DNA from: Craspedostauros australis
Lineage: Eukaryota > Bacillariophyta > Bacillariophyceae > Mastogloiales > Achnanthaceae
Length of the DNA stretch: 64,000 nucleotides
NCBI GenBank assembly: GCA_026770025.1
Contig: JAMXDE010000024.1
Span: 62,001 to 126,000 of the forward strand
Direction: 5' to 3'
Shown here: in pieces, positions 30,324 through 42,485 of the stretch
How positions within the stretch are numbered: position 1 is the first letter of the stretch
How the letters are laid out: each line of letters begins with the position of its first letter
The notes under the pieces: generated by a model
The model's database searches: none
What the model saw: only the letters and a program-made list of their open reading frames with translations
Told to the model about the DNA's origin: nothing
Program-made: the position numbers and the translations under genes

Positions 30324-31111
30324 TGTTGGCAAGTTCCGCTCACGGTAACCTACGATCGTGGAAGATGGTGTTGGTTGATAGTCGTCTGTTTGCTATTTCA
30401 TTACTTGGCTACTCCGATGCTCTTGGTGTACGCCGTTCTCTTGCCCGATGCTCTCGGCGCTTCAATCTGTTTCGTAGATTCAGTCTCCGACTATGAGTCG
30501 GTACGCGAGATCCTCTCTCGCTCCTCTCTGTATTCTCTCTCTCTCTCAACATCGTGTGCTCGTGCTACACGATACTCCGTGTTCGATGCGTGCTCCGCAT
30601 TCGACACTCTGTTCATTCAGTACTGGCTCCTACTCCATGAGTGCTTACCATTTGAAGTTCACCTTCTGTATCCATGATCTTCATGGGTCATCGCATCTTC
30701 GCCTCCTGCTCTGACTTGGAGACAGCTGTCGACGTGGCGACATGATGACATCCTGTCAACGTCAGTAGGCGTCCTTCTGCTCTCCAGATGTCACGTTCCA
30801 TTGGTGATGCAGCAGTCTGTCAGATGATATCGTCATCTGAGGTTTGGTTGGGAAGTACCTCGAGATTCTCTTGGTACCATTGATGCATGGACGGACGATC
30901 TTCTGATTCTCTCAGAAATCGTTATTTGCAAATTTCCTCCAGAAATCTTGCCCCTTTTCGTGTGTTCCATTTCCCCTGTAATTCTGACGAATCACAGTAT
31001 ACTATCGACACGAGTATAGTTATACCGTCCAAGTGCGTATGAGAGAATAATGGGTGAACGATGCACATATACATGTACATCTTGACATATACTCACATGT
31101 ACATCTCGACA
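30324..31111 (-). repeat. Element D 3' LTR (788 bp)
   Basis: Matches the E LTR in reverse orientation and the other D LTR with visible divergence. It contains the CT tract and the inverted repeat with arms TCAGATGA and TCATCTGA seen in E. Confidence 0.93.
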
Positions 31112-31131
31112 CCCTTCCTGTGTGTATTTGG

Positions 31132-34100
31132 TCATTCGAATGTTCTCGATGTGTCAAGGTACGACTTCTCATGTTCACGTTGTAAGTCGGCCTTGATGTT
31201 CTTGGTGAATCCGTCGCTTGTGTTCTGCTCGGATTTGACGAAAATGATTTCGATGGTTTTGTTGATTACCATATTCCTCACGTAGTGATGGCGCACGTCG
31301 ATGTGCCGCGATCGTTGGGATGTTGATGGGTTCTTGGCGATGAAGATCGCCCCGATGTTGTCCACACGGACCTTAATCGGCGTCTTCACTGGGACGCCCA
31401 CACTTTCGAGTAGCTGCATAACGAAGAAGATTTCCTTTGCCGCTTCGGAAAGGGCAACGTATTCTGCTTTGGATGAGCTGAGTGTGACGGCCTTCTGTGC
31501 CTTAGATCGCCAAAGGATTGGTACCTTGCACAGGTATAGGATGAACCCTCCTACGCTGATTCTCGTGTTCTTGTCTCCTGCATATTCGCTATCGCAGAAG
31601 AGCTCCATGTCCCAGCCGTCGTCGTCTGGACGCGTTGGATGGATCTTCAATCCATAGTCCTTTGTATCGATCACATACTTGATGATCCGATACATCTCCT
31701 TCATTGCGGCCTTGGTGGGTCCGATCAATACCTTGGAGAGTTCCCTCACAGGGTTCGTGATATCTGGTCGCGAGTGCTTGATGAGGAAGAGTAGCATACC
31801 GACGCCTCGGCGGTACTCGGCATGTTCTTCCGCTCCGACCTTCTGCAGTCCGTTGTCTTCGGATGGTCGTACGATGATTTGACCCGGGGTTCCCGGTGTC
31901 CCATAGCGTTGCATCTTCTCAACCTTAGTTCCAAATTCTTCGATGAGGTGTCGGATAAGATGTGGTTGACGCAATGTCGCTCTAGTCTTGTCATGGTTCA
32001 GTTCGATGTTGCAGCTGAGGTAGTCTCCAAGTCCGCGTTCGATTGTCACCTTGAATTTGCTGCCTTGGATGTCCTTCAGGAATGTCTCCAGTGCCTTGGA
32101 GTCTCCACAGCAGAAGCAATCGTCCACGTAGATGGCCACGATCATGCTTCCTTCGTTCGTCTTCCTGTAGAACAGGCACGGATCTGCTGCGCTCTGCTCG
32201 AAGTTGATATTCTTGAGGGTCGATACCAACATCTTGAACCATTGCCTGGCGCTCTGCACAAGTCCGTAGATTGGCTTGTGTAGGGTCAGGGCTTCGTCTG
32301 GTTGATGATCCATCCCATTGGGACAGTTCATGTAGATCTCCTCGTCGAGGTCTCCATGTAGGAATGCTGTTACGACATCGACGAGTGCGCAGTCCATCTT
32401 CTTGATCAGCATGATCATCATCATAACCCGATAGGTCACGTCATGGATGACGGGTGAGTAATGCTCTTGGAAGTCTACTCCTGCGATTTGTGAATAGCCA
32501 CATGCAACGAGCTGTGCTCGATGTGTGCCGTCACGCTTCAGCTTGAAGACCCATTTGCACTTGCAGCATCTGCGGCCGCGTGGGATGGCGTCTCGTTTGA
32601 TCTTGCTGTACACCTTGCGTGTATCCATGGAGTCGAACTCCTTCTTGATGGCTGCTCGATATCCCTTCCAATGGATAGGATCTGGGTGATTGAAGGCTCC
32701 ATCGAATGTTGTAGGTTCGATGTGCTTCTCTGGTTCCTTGTTCTCGTCCTGCATCGACAATCCGATGTCGATCGCTGGTCTCTCGGTGATGATTGCATTC
32801 ATTCCGTATAGTCCAGTTGTACTATGATGAGTGATCTCGATCTCTTCATCTTCGTCTTCGATTTCTTTGTCATCTGTAGTTTCGTTGTTGGAGTCGTCGA
32901 TCATCTCATCGCCGAGTTCATCACTGTCTTCGTTGGATGATGGGTCGCTCTCATAGCCTTCTTCCTTTCGACCTCGTTCGTTGAAGTCTGCGAGCTCACG
33001 CAGAGCTCTGGGAATACTCTTCCCTGCAGTTGACTTGGGATTGGTTTCTCCCTTCCTGCCTCGTGATTCGTGACGTCGGATCCTCTCCTTTCTAGCTATG
33101 TCACGCTTGCTTGGTTTGCTCGGTGGAGGTCTGGATGGTGTGTCATGTGTAGACCTCGCTGGTGTGTTCGGAGGGGTGACACCTGTCTCATCATCGGCTT
33201 CGTCGCCGGAGGGTAGGATTTCGTCATCCTCATGATTGGACTCGCTCCGATCTGCCTCCTCGTTGTGGACTAGTTGAGTTACTGTTCCATCGTCCTCAGT
33301 ATCCTCATCGTCGCTGTCCGATAGGATGTAGTACCTGTTGCTGTCAGCGAAAGATACTCTCTTTGCTTCCGATGTTTGATGCGTTGCCGTCCTTGGCATT
33401 GCTCCCTTCCGTCCAATGGTTGTGAAGCCGTCTGCGTCCGTTGTTCCTGTTTCGTTGGATATGTTCGGTACTGGTGCCCAGCCACGGAACTGTCCGTATG
33501 ATTGGTTGAGCCACTTGATATCACGTGAGCAGATCAGTGACTTGGTTGATGGTCTGTACATGTTGTAGACTCCTGATGCGTGTTGGTGTGCATATCCGAT
33601 GAACACCATCTCTTCTCCTCTGTTCTTGAGTTTGGCGGTGATCCCGCCGTAGGTAGTCTTCACAACACCCACCTCTCCGAAAGTGCGGAGTGCATCCGCG
33701 TATGGTGGATCGCTGCCAAAGAATTGGCGGTATGGTGACTCCTTCTGGTTCTTCGCTACAGTGATGTTGGCGATGGCAGTGGCAGTGCTTGCAGCTGCTG
33801 CCCGCAGGCCATGCCTATACTCTTCATCGAGTTGTGCTCCGTTGAGCATGGAACAGACCTTGGTGTAGAGGTACGCGAACTTGCGTTCTACTCTGCCGTT
33901 CTGTTGCGGCGTGTTCGATGCCGTGTATTCGAATTTCACGTTGAGTCCTGCATCGATGAGAATATCCTGCGTGGATTTGTTCTCTCCGCTGTTGTCACCT
34001 TGGAAGATGATTTGTTGATCACCAGTCTGTGATTTGATCGTCTGGACGAATCGTTTGATGTACCCTGGTTGGTCACTCTTGTTCTTGAGAAAGAAACTCC

Positions 34101-37100
34101 AGCAGTGATCCGTGCAGTCGTCCACGATCAGGGTCCAGTAGCGTTTATCTCCGAAACTTATGTGTTTAGTGTAACTAATGCCAATGAAGAGCCGTTCGCC
34201 GCGGCGAGTCGCTCTCGGAATGGTTGCCTTCGGAATGTTCTTCACTCTTGCGTTCGCGACCGCGCAGTCGCGACATACCGGCATCTCGCCGATTATCTTC
34301 CATTCGTATTGAGCGGCCGTCCGCTTCATGGTCTCGAGTGGCGCGTGGCCGAGCATTCGATGCAAGTTCACTGCGCTGATCTCCTTGGATGGATTCTTGA
34401 TGATGGCTGTGCAAGCCTTGTCGTCATTCGTTGGCATGATGGGATGCATCTGCACTCCTGTGATGAATCCGTTGGCTGTGGGGAAGACTCGGTCGAATAC
34501 GATCTTCGTTCCGGACCTGTTGATGATGTCCATCAGAATGCCGTTGTTACCAAGCTGGTAACCGTTGTACAGAGCCTTGTTCGTGGAGAAAAGGTTCACC
34601 GCCATTTTCGGCGTGTACTTCACATCATCGAGCCGGATGATGTGGCCAGTGTTGTCTTGTTGCTTGACCTTCAAGCAAATGGATCCCATTTTGGGAGAGT
34701 CCAGCTTCGTGCTGTCTCCCACTTGGACGAATGACTTGATGTGCCGCACGTTGTAGAGGGCGGCGTCTGAATTGACGATGTGACACGAAGCTCCGCTGTC
34801 GGCGAGCCAGGTGTCCTTGTTGACCTTGTCCTTGTACTTGGTGCTCAACTCGTGGAGTTGCTCCACAGCTGCTGCAGCTGTATCATCCATGATGTTGTCT
34901 TCGTCTTCTTCGTCGACGTGGACTCCATATTCGTTCCATGGATTCTCGTGATGCTCATCGTCCGTGTCGTCAGGTAGCTCAGCAAAGTGCGCTGGGACTG
35001 TGCTATTACGATGGGCTCTGGTGACCGTGTCATACGGTGTGACGCGTGGTCGCTCGCGCAGGAGCACCTGCATGCATCCTCCGAGCACGTAGTGCAAGTT
35101 CAGTTCGGAGAGTTCCTCTTCTTCGTTTGCTTGCAGTAGTCGGTTGAGGATGGCTGCATTTGCGAGGATCTCTTCAATCGATTTGAAATTATCAGATAGG
35201 ATGGTGCTTACCATGTTCACCCAAATGTATCGCAATGGTTCGTTCACGAACCCTGGGAACCTCGGTACTGCAGCTGTTAGAACCGCGTCGTAGATGAGCT
35301 GCTTCTGCATTCGTTTTGCAGTGACCGTTGGTTCTGGGAAGGTTTGGAGTCGGTAGATGTCGTCGACTCTTCTGGGATTCGGCTCCGGTGGGAATTGGAT
35401 TCGAATTGGGTAGACGACAGCTTCATAGGGATTGAACTCATCGTTTGGACGGTTCTCAGCTTCGTCGCTGTCCTCTTCATCGAAGATCCCCGTTCTCTCG
35501 TATCTCCCTACTTGAGGAGGTGGCGCCTCGGCGCGGTTCGCCCCGTCTCTGGTGGTATCGTCTTCGTCTGCGCCGTCCTCGTCGGCATCTTCGTTGTCTT
35601 CACTCATGGCCTCTTCGATGTCGCTATCGATGGTCTCACTGTCCATCTTGGCTCCGTCGCTGTATGAACCGATCAGGTCATGCGCGTTGAAGCAGCATTC
35701 GTAGCTCACTTCGCGTCTTGGATCCACCTCGTGGATGATTGGCTCCTCGCTGAGCCACTCCGGGACGATCTCATCGTCCTGCACTTCGTTGTCACTCCCA
35801 ACGCACTCGAAGTTATCGAAGAAGGAGTCTTCGATGTAGTCATCGGACACCAACATGCAGAGCGGCATGTCCTTTGCCGAGAGTACCATCTCGTGCCCGC
35901 TCCTGTCGTGTCCTTCCGTTGCTGTGTTGGCCTGTTCGTTGGCCTTCTTGTTCTCGTTGAACTTCTTCTTTCGGCACTCCGCCTCGCAGTGTCCGAAGAT
36001 GCCGCAGTAGTTGCACTTTCCGTTGAAGTCGCTTCCTTTGTTGCGGTTGTTGTTGCGCTTTCCGTTCATCTTGTTGTTGTTTTTCTTGTTTTTCTTGTTG
36101 TTCGATTTCTTGCGTTCTGGGCAATCGGCGGATCTGTGACCATACACACCACAGTTGTGGCAGGTCCCCTTGAAGTTACCAGTGCTTGTGAAGCCGGTGT
36201 TGTTGCTCTTCGTGTTACTGTCTTGGAAGTCGTCGACGTACGTCTTGCCTCCTCTGTGAGTGGCGTATGCAGTGCGAAGTACTCGTCTGATTGCATTGAT
36301 GGTGACTACGTCTGGATTGAACATGAGTTGATGTTGGAAGTTCACGATGTGAGTTCTGTATTCGTTGCTCACCGTGCTGAGGATCTGCATGATCATTTCC
36401 TCATCCGTGATCTCGTATTTTACATCGTGGAGACGCGAGCGTAGACCCTCGAGTCGCGTGATGTAGATATCGGGGTCCGAGTCTCTCTTCATCTTTTCGT
36501 TGTTGAATTGGCGCTTGAGTTTGATTTTCGTCACCGCGTCGGATGGTCGGAACTTCTCCGCGAGAACATTCCACGCTGCGTGTGGATCTCCTTCGGGGTA
36601 GTCGTCGGAGATGCATTGGTTGATGTATTGGATGGCCTGCTTGCCCTTTCCTTTCTCTGCATCCATCATGAGGATCAGATCGCTGAAGCAGTCGCATCCC
36701 AGCTCGTAGATCTCCTCCATCGCTTCCTTGGCTTCACCGGCGGCTGCCGCGATCTCGCTCACTGTTGGGACCTTGGTCTTCCCCAACATCACGTCTCTCG
36801 TCTTCTGTGCACGAGCGTATGCTTTCGCTTGGGACTCCCATGCGCTGTAGTCTTCCTGTTCACCGCTGAACATCGGCGCCTTGATGCGTCGCTTGTTCAT
36901 GTTGGCTGATGTCGCCATGTTGATTCGTTGTTTTGTTGTTGGTGCGCTCGCGCCCTTGATTTCCGTTTGTTTCTGTGTTGTCGATACTTCGATTTTCGCT
37001 TGTTGTTTCGCAAGGATTGATTTGCTCACAAATTCTCCTCCTGGTGGTGTCTCACTTTTCCCACTCTGTTTGGCTGTGCAAATGCTCTCCGTCACACCAG

Positions 37101-37323
37101 TCTCCTCTTGCTTGACCGCCTTGAGAATCCTCTTCTCCTCGCGATGTAGTCTTGCAGACCGTTCTTCTTTGGTCTCGTCGATCGCGCTTGCGTCTGCGCC
37201 TGATAGAACAGTAGTCGCTGCTACTTCCTTCTCTTGTCATGGTGGAGTCTCACTCGCACCTTCTTGTTTCTTGATAGTTGGTTTGGACAGAGGGATGTCT
37301 TTCAATTCCTCTTCCTTGCTCAT
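31132..37323 (-). pseudogene. Element D gag-pol, broken copy
   Basis: The frame starts at the ATG at 37321-37323 (MSKEEELKD), parallel to E, but meets a TGA at 37237-37239 after 28 codons where E has CGA. Beyond it the frame is open for 1987 codons from an internal ATG at 37095. Both CCHC knuckles, the DSGA protease motif and YVDD are present. The first integrase Asp is replaced by Gly (FIGIS instead of FIDIS, codon 34180-34182), and the RNase H Glu by Lys (SSSKAEY instead of SSSEAEY, codon 31468-31470). The block between Gag and protease (about 34880-35630) differs strongly from E while both sides are almost identical. The element cannot encode a working integrase. Confidence 0.93.
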
Positions 37324-37405
37324 TCAATCTGCTGCTCTTGAATGATGTTCGTCTTCCTTGCACCATCCAATCCGCGGGCTTGCCCTGATCTATTGTTTAT
37401 AAACG

Positions 37406-38213
37406 TGTTGGCAAGTTCTGCTCACGGTAACCTACGATCGTGGAAGATGGTGTTGGTTGATAGTCGTCTGTTTGCTATTTCATTACTTGGCTACTCCGAT
37501 GCTCTTGGTGTACGCCGTTCTCTTGCCCAATGCTCTCGGCGCTTCAATCTGTTTTGTAGATTCAGTCTCCGACTATGAGTTGGTACGCGAGATGCTCTCT
37601 CGCTCCTCTCTGTATTCTCTATCTCTCTGTCTTAGCATCATGTATTCGTGCTACACGATACTACACGTTCGATGCGTACTCCGCATTCGACACTCCGTTC
37701 GTTCAGTACTGGTTCCTACTCCATGAGTGCTTACCATTTGAAGTTCACCTTCAGTATCCATGATGCTGATCCTCTTCGGTCATCGGATCTTCGCCTCCTG
37801 CTCTGACTTGGAGACAGATGTCAATGTGGTGACATGATGACATCCTGTCGACGTCAGTAGGCGTCCTTCTGCTCTCCAGATGTCACGTTCCATTGGTGAT
37901 GCAGTGGTCTGTCAGATGATATCGTCATCTGAGGTTTAGTTGGGAGGCACCTTAAGATTCACTTGGTACCATATGTTTCCATTGATGCATGGACGGACGA
38001 TCTTCTGATTCTCCCAGAAATCGTTATTTGCAAATTTCCTCCAGAAATCTTGCTCGTTTTCGTGTGTTCCATTTCCACTGTAATTCTGACGAATCACAGC
38101 ATACTATTGACACGAATGTAGTTTTACCGGCCAGGTACGCATAAGAGAATAGCGGGTGAATGATGCACATATACACGTACATCTCGACATATACTCACAT
38201 GTACATCTCGACA
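37406..38213 (-). repeat. Element D 5' LTR (808 bp), right edge of the transposon island
   Basis: Matches 30324-31111 with several percent divergence. It starts TGTTGGC and ends CTCGACA on the plus strand. Directly beyond it, host-like sequence begins at 38214. Confidence 0.93.
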
Positions 38214-38607
38214 TTGATACATCGCGGTGATGGGAATTGGTGACTGGCAAGAACAAGTTCCGGCTCCAGAGAAACGAGCAGATCTCCGCCGCTACCCAAC
38301 CAATCGCCACCAAAGTTGGAGAGGGCGATGAAAAGCCACACGTCATAGTGCTCACGAAAGAAGGGCTCAAACAAATGGAGCGACATGGACTTACTGAGGA
38401 GGTTTGCGGCAGAAAAGGAGTTTTGGGGGCCGCTTCGCGTGGGGCTGACGTACAAAATGCGCCAGCGCCTGAAGCGAAAATGACTCATACCACTAAATAC
38501 CAATTGTTACCAATGGTTACCAAAAAATTGGCCTCCGCTCGAGCCGCGGGATATTAGGGAGTCTACGTCTACGTGTAGCAAAGCAAAAGTGCTGAGCAGA
38601 ACAGCGC
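38214..38607. other. Intergenic, 394 bp, between the island and the first host gene
   Basis: I see no gene, repeat or transposon remnant here. A plus frame of 106 codons (38237-38557) has no recognisable content. It would contain the 3' flank of the gene at 38608-40851. Confidence 0.5.
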
Positions 38608-40851
38608 TCATTCGTTGTTGGTGGAGGTGCTGGCTGTGTGCTGCGACGATGCATCCAAGGGCATGAGGTATTCAGGAAGCTTGCCATCTTCAAAGCCACG
38701 GAAGAGCCGATCGCGTTGCTGTTGCAGAACGTGCTTTCGCTTCTGCTCGGACGACGTGTATTTTGGTTTTAGGTCCAGCAGTGCTCTGAGGTCCGAAATG
38801 GCAATTGGTTGTCCGAGCGGTATGGGTTTTCGGACGACGTTGTCGCCCTTCGCGGCGGAGTTGTTTTTGCCGTTGCCGTTGCTATTTGGGTTGCTGGTGC
38901 TGTCGCTGTCATTGCCATTTTCTCTCGTTTTGGTGTTCGTTGTGGTACCAATATTCATGTTTGCGTTGGCGGCAGTGATGGGTGGTAGGCTTGTTGGAAC
39001 GATGGTGGTGGATGTATCGGACGTGACAGTGACGACCTTGGTGATGGAGACTGGCGATGGGCCAAGCGATCCCGGCTTGTAGCCTGTGGATCGTTGTGAG
39101 TTGAAATCGTCATCGTCTCCGTCACGTCGATAGTTTCGATGGTGGCTGTGATCCAAGTTGGAGCGCTTCTGGAGGTCATGATCGTCGGAGGAGTGGCTCT
39201 TGCTCTTTTTTGAGTGCTTGTGGTGTTTGTGCTTCTTGTCTTTCTTGTCCTTCTTGTCCTTATGTTTGTGTTTGTGTTTGAGTTTCTTGTCTTCTCGTTC
39301 TTCGTTCCCTGGACGTTGGCTGTCCTTGTGCCTGTCTTTGTGTTTGCGTTTATGTTTGTGTTTATGGTTGTGCTTGTGCCTGTCTTTGTGTTTACGGTCA
39401 TGCTTGTGCTTGTGTTTGTGCTTGTGTTTGTGCTTGTGTTTGTGTTCATGCTTGCGTGATTTGTGGTCATCGTTGTTGCCAACACCTTTGCCAATACCGT
39501 CGCCATGATTATCGTCATTGTCATTTTCATTGCCATGGTCCATGATTTGATCGTTCTGTTCGTTAGTATCTTTCGCAGCTAGTTTGCCAGGATCAACATC
39601 ATCTCCATTGTGTTTGTTGTTGTTGCTGCTGTTGTCGCTGTTGTCGCTGTTGTTGCTGCTGCACGCAAAGTCATCATCCTTGTTTTTGCTGCGCTTACTG
39701 TTGGAAGTCTTGCTGGTCTTTCGCTTCCCGCTTCTGCTGCTCTTCCTGGAGGCGTTGTCATCATTATCGATGTTGATGTTGATGTGTTGCTCCTGGTGTT
39801 GTTGTTGTTGTTGCTGTTGTTGTTGCTGGTGAGGAATGATCCCTTCTACATCTGCTTCCGCTGGTGCTTCTGAGCTACCAATTTCGCTGGTTGGCATCGT
39901 TGGATCCTCGTAGACGGGCGTGAGCTTGTCGTTGTCGTTGTGATCACCATTGTCGTTCGCTTCATGATGTTCTGCATGATGTTCTGCATGATGTTCTGCG
40001 TGATGTTCTGCATGATCGCGATGATGCCTCCGACTTCTGGAGGACTTGTGGCTGCGTTTGGATGATTTCGAGTGCACCGACCTGGAGGATGAAGAACGGC
40101 TTGACTTCTTGTGATCTTTCTTTTGATCCTTGTTGCGGTGTTTTCGGCTCTTTTTGCTTCGCAGATCATCGTCGTCGTTGTTGTCGTTGTTGCCATTGTT
40201 GTCAAGACCTGCAACAGTATTGTCATCGGTGGAGGCAGCAGGAAGACCTTCGCTCTGCTGCTTCATGACAGCAGCCACGACAGCCGCAGCGGCCAGGGCG
40301 GCAGCATCACTTCCGTCGCCACCTTCATCTCCAATGTTGGATGTCTCGGGAGACAGGGACTCCAGATCTCTGTCCTCTTCATCAAGCATCTCGTCAAGGA
40401 GTTGCGTGGACTCCGTTCCATCCTTCGAAAGAGTGGATTCAGGTTTCGCAGGATCACTTGCGGTGTCACTTGCAGGGTCACTTGCAGGATCACTCGCAGG
40501 ATCGCTTCCATCTTTGTTCCTTCTTCTGCTTCTGCTGCTGCTTCTTTGGCGATGTGCGTCCTTGTCCTTGTGTCCGTGTTTGTGGTTGTGTTTGTGCCTA
40601 TGCTTGTGTTTGTCTTCATCATTGCCTCCTTTTCCACTGCGACTGCGACTTCGGCTGCTCTTGCGTTCATGCTTGTGCTCTCGCTTGTGCTCTTCGTCTC
40701 TGCCTCTGTGTTCATGTCTGTGTTCATGGCTACGTTCATGTCTGTGTTGTTGATCGTCTTGTGGCTGATGCTCCACCTGATGCTCCACCTGATCGCCTCC
40801 TTGCTCAAGTAGATCCACGGTCAGAGGCATGGCATCAGCCAATTCTGCCAT
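38608..40851 (-). CDS. His/Lys-rich, intrinsically disordered protein of unknown function
   Basis: An uninterrupted frame of 747 residues from the ATG at 40849-40851. Nearly all of it is low-complexity and highly charged: an RS/SR stretch at about 60-110, a fivefold SDPA-type repeat at about 116-138, EHHA repeats at about 279-298, a polyglutamine run near 340-352, and a tract of alternating His-Lys at about 463-550. Only the last 75 residues look like ordinary protein (PIAISDLRALLDLKPKY ... GKLPEYLMPLD) and may be a conserved motif. There is no signal peptide or membrane segment. Composition resembles nuclear RNA-processing proteins, but that is inference; silica-associated proteins are an alternative, made unlikely by the missing signal peptide. 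Expression is unproven. Confidence 0.62.
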   Translation of the reverse strand: MAELADAMPLTVDLLEQGGDQVEHQVEHQPQDDQQHRHERSHEHRHEHRGRDEEHKREHKHERKSSRSRSRSGKGGNDEDKHKHRHKHNHKHGHKDKDAHRQRSSSRSRRRNKDGSDPASDPASDPASDTASDPAKPESTLSKDGTESTQLLDEMLDEEDRDLESLSPETSNIGDEGGDGSDAAALAAAAVVAAVMKQQSEGLPAASTDDNTVAGLDNNGNNDNNDDDDLRSKKSRKHRNKDQKKDHKKSSRSSSSRSVHSKSSKRSHKSSRSRRHHRDHAEHHAEHHAEHHAEHHEANDNGDHNDNDKLTPVYEDPTMPTSEIGSSEAPAEADVEGIIPHQQQQQQQQQQHQEQHININIDNDDNASRKSSRSGKRKTSKTSNSKRSKNKDDDFACSSNNSDNSDNSSNNNKHNGDDVDPGKLAAKDTNEQNDQIMDHGNENDNDDNHGDGIGKGVGNNDDHKSRKHEHKHKHKHKHKHKHKHDRKHKDRHKHNHKHKHKRKHKDRHKDSQRPGNEEREDKKLKHKHKHKDKKDKKDKKHKHHKHSKKSKSHSSDDHDLQKRSNLDHSHHRNYRRDGDDDDFNSQRSTGYKPGSLGPSPVSITKVVTVTSDTSTTIVPTSLPPITAANANMNIGTTTNTKTRENGNDSDSTSNPNSNGNGKNNSAAKGDNVVRKPIPLGQPIAISDLRALLDLKPKYTSSEQKRKHVLQQQRDRLFRGFEDGKLPEYLMPLDASSQHTASTSTNNE

Positions 40852-42485
40852 GATGTGTTAGCGTGTTGGTGTTGTTGTGTTGGCGTTGGTGTGTTGGTGT
40901 TGAGCTATAATACGTTCTCTCCACCTCTCTCCACCTCTGTCAGCCTCTGTCAGCCTCTGTCAGCCTCTCTGCCTGTCCAGAGATCCTCGCCAATCCCCAC
41001 TGATGCCGTCCGCAAGTGTTTTCGCGCCAACAGTGTGTTTGCTTCTGGATTGTTGGCTTGGTGAGTCGCTATTGGCCTGTTGCCATGTCGGCTTGCTGGA
41101 TGTTGCTCGTTCCTTCTTGCCGTCTTTCCTCGCACCGTCCATGCATCTCCGACTGCAGTCACACAACCGATTGTACAACCTACTGGTGGAGAGGAGAATG
41201 TAGCAAGCGTATGGTAGAGTCAGCGTAGCGTATCCAGACGAGTATTGGTGTGGTGTGGTGTGATGCCTTGCACGACCATGTGTGGTATGTTCAAGTCCGT
41301 TGTGGAGCAAGCAACACGATCACAGCACAACCAATCGCCCACAGCAACAAAAGAGAAAACGTCGACAGCAAAACAAAAGCGGACCAACAAAAACGCCCAC
41401 TGCCTTCCTGCACGTCCCAAGTCCAAGAACGTCGTTTCGCCAAGGCAGTTGTGTCGCACTCCACACAATCCAGCCCAGCGCGATCCAATGGGCTGTTTAC
41501 ACATAAGCCTAGTCTTGTGTCACATGACATAAGTATCCCAATTGATAAACATAACGGTTGGCCGTTCGACCGAAAACTTTGGCGACACGCTCCGTGATCG
41601 ACTGAGTCAAGATCCGTACCGATTTTTCTTCTTAGTCCAGTTGATCATTTCGGTCGGTTCATGAATGGACTGGATCGAACACTATCAGATCACGGATGAC
41701 CCACAACATCTCGTGTCGCAAGACAGCGCAACAGAGAACCACCTTCGCGGCGCGATGGATCCAACGGAAGTGTCGGAGGGAGAGAACGGCGCCATTCGTT
41801 CCCGTCTTGCGTCTCGTCGGCTGTGTGTCCAAGCCAGAAGGTCTCTCCTCTCTCCGACACAGCCTGAACGAGACCAAGAACAACACCAAGAGCAACGACA
41901 ATACCAATAGCGATAGCAACAGCGACAGCGCAATCACAACCATAAGATCCAGTTGGAGACAAGCCATTGGAATCAATCGACAAGCGACCAGGTACGGATC
42001 CATGGGAGCTCAGCGCCAATGTGCCCAACAGTGGCATGCGAGAGCTTGCTGCTTCGCGCGGATGTACGAGGAGTAGCATGCAGAGATCAGAGTAGAGCAG
42101 ATGAGAGTAGAGTGTTGTATTGGTACACACATACATGCATGTTCGATGTACAATACATGTTTGATATATTGCACATGCTCCACATGCATGCACGATACAA
42201 GTCTGATGGTTGGAATGCAATGCAGCAAGGCGCACTTGCGTGATGGTTGGATCTTTTGCGAGGCCGCGCGATCTCTCTTCCGAATTCCTCAGGCGAATGC
42301 ATTCTCCAAATCCATCTCTTCTTGCTCCTGTGCTGCCTTGCTTCACTATCTGCAGCTGCCACTCTTGTACTTCCACACTCATACTTGTGCTGCCAGTGGT
42401 ACCACATCAACTCACACCAGCCCTCTGATTGCCATCCCATCGCCATTACCGACCACGCCACCGACAACGACGAATCCAAGAACAG
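40852..42485. other. Intergenic, 1.6 kb, between divergent genes
   Basis: It should contain the promoters of the flanking divergent genes. Near 40930-40970 there is a repeat of cctctgtcag. Several frames of 70-230 codons occur on both strands and overlap one another, with no recognisable content. The motif agtagagcag occurs at about 42091. No RNA gene is visible. Confidence 0.5.

Larger units (their letters stand above)
30324..38213 (-). mobile_element. Element D: inactive Ty1/copia element, relative of E
   Basis: A 7.9-kb element on the minus strand with LTRs at 30324-31111 (788 bp) and 37406-38213 (808 bp). The LTRs differ at many positions and by a roughly 10-bp insertion near 37971. There is no target duplication: the left flank ends aagctt and the right flank starts ttgata. 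The protein is nearly the same as E outside one block but carries a stop codon and catalytic substitutions. It joins element C on the left and non-transposon sequence on the right. Confidence 0.95.

Noticed and set aside
37237-37239. TGA in element D gag as a programmed recoding site
   Set aside because: Element E has an Arg codon there and needs no recoding, and D carries further disabling changes, so a plain mutation is simpler.
41690-42382. 230-codon minus frame with a hydrophobic stretch
   Set aside because: It overlaps several equally open frames on both strands in the divergent promoter region, and no motif supports it.
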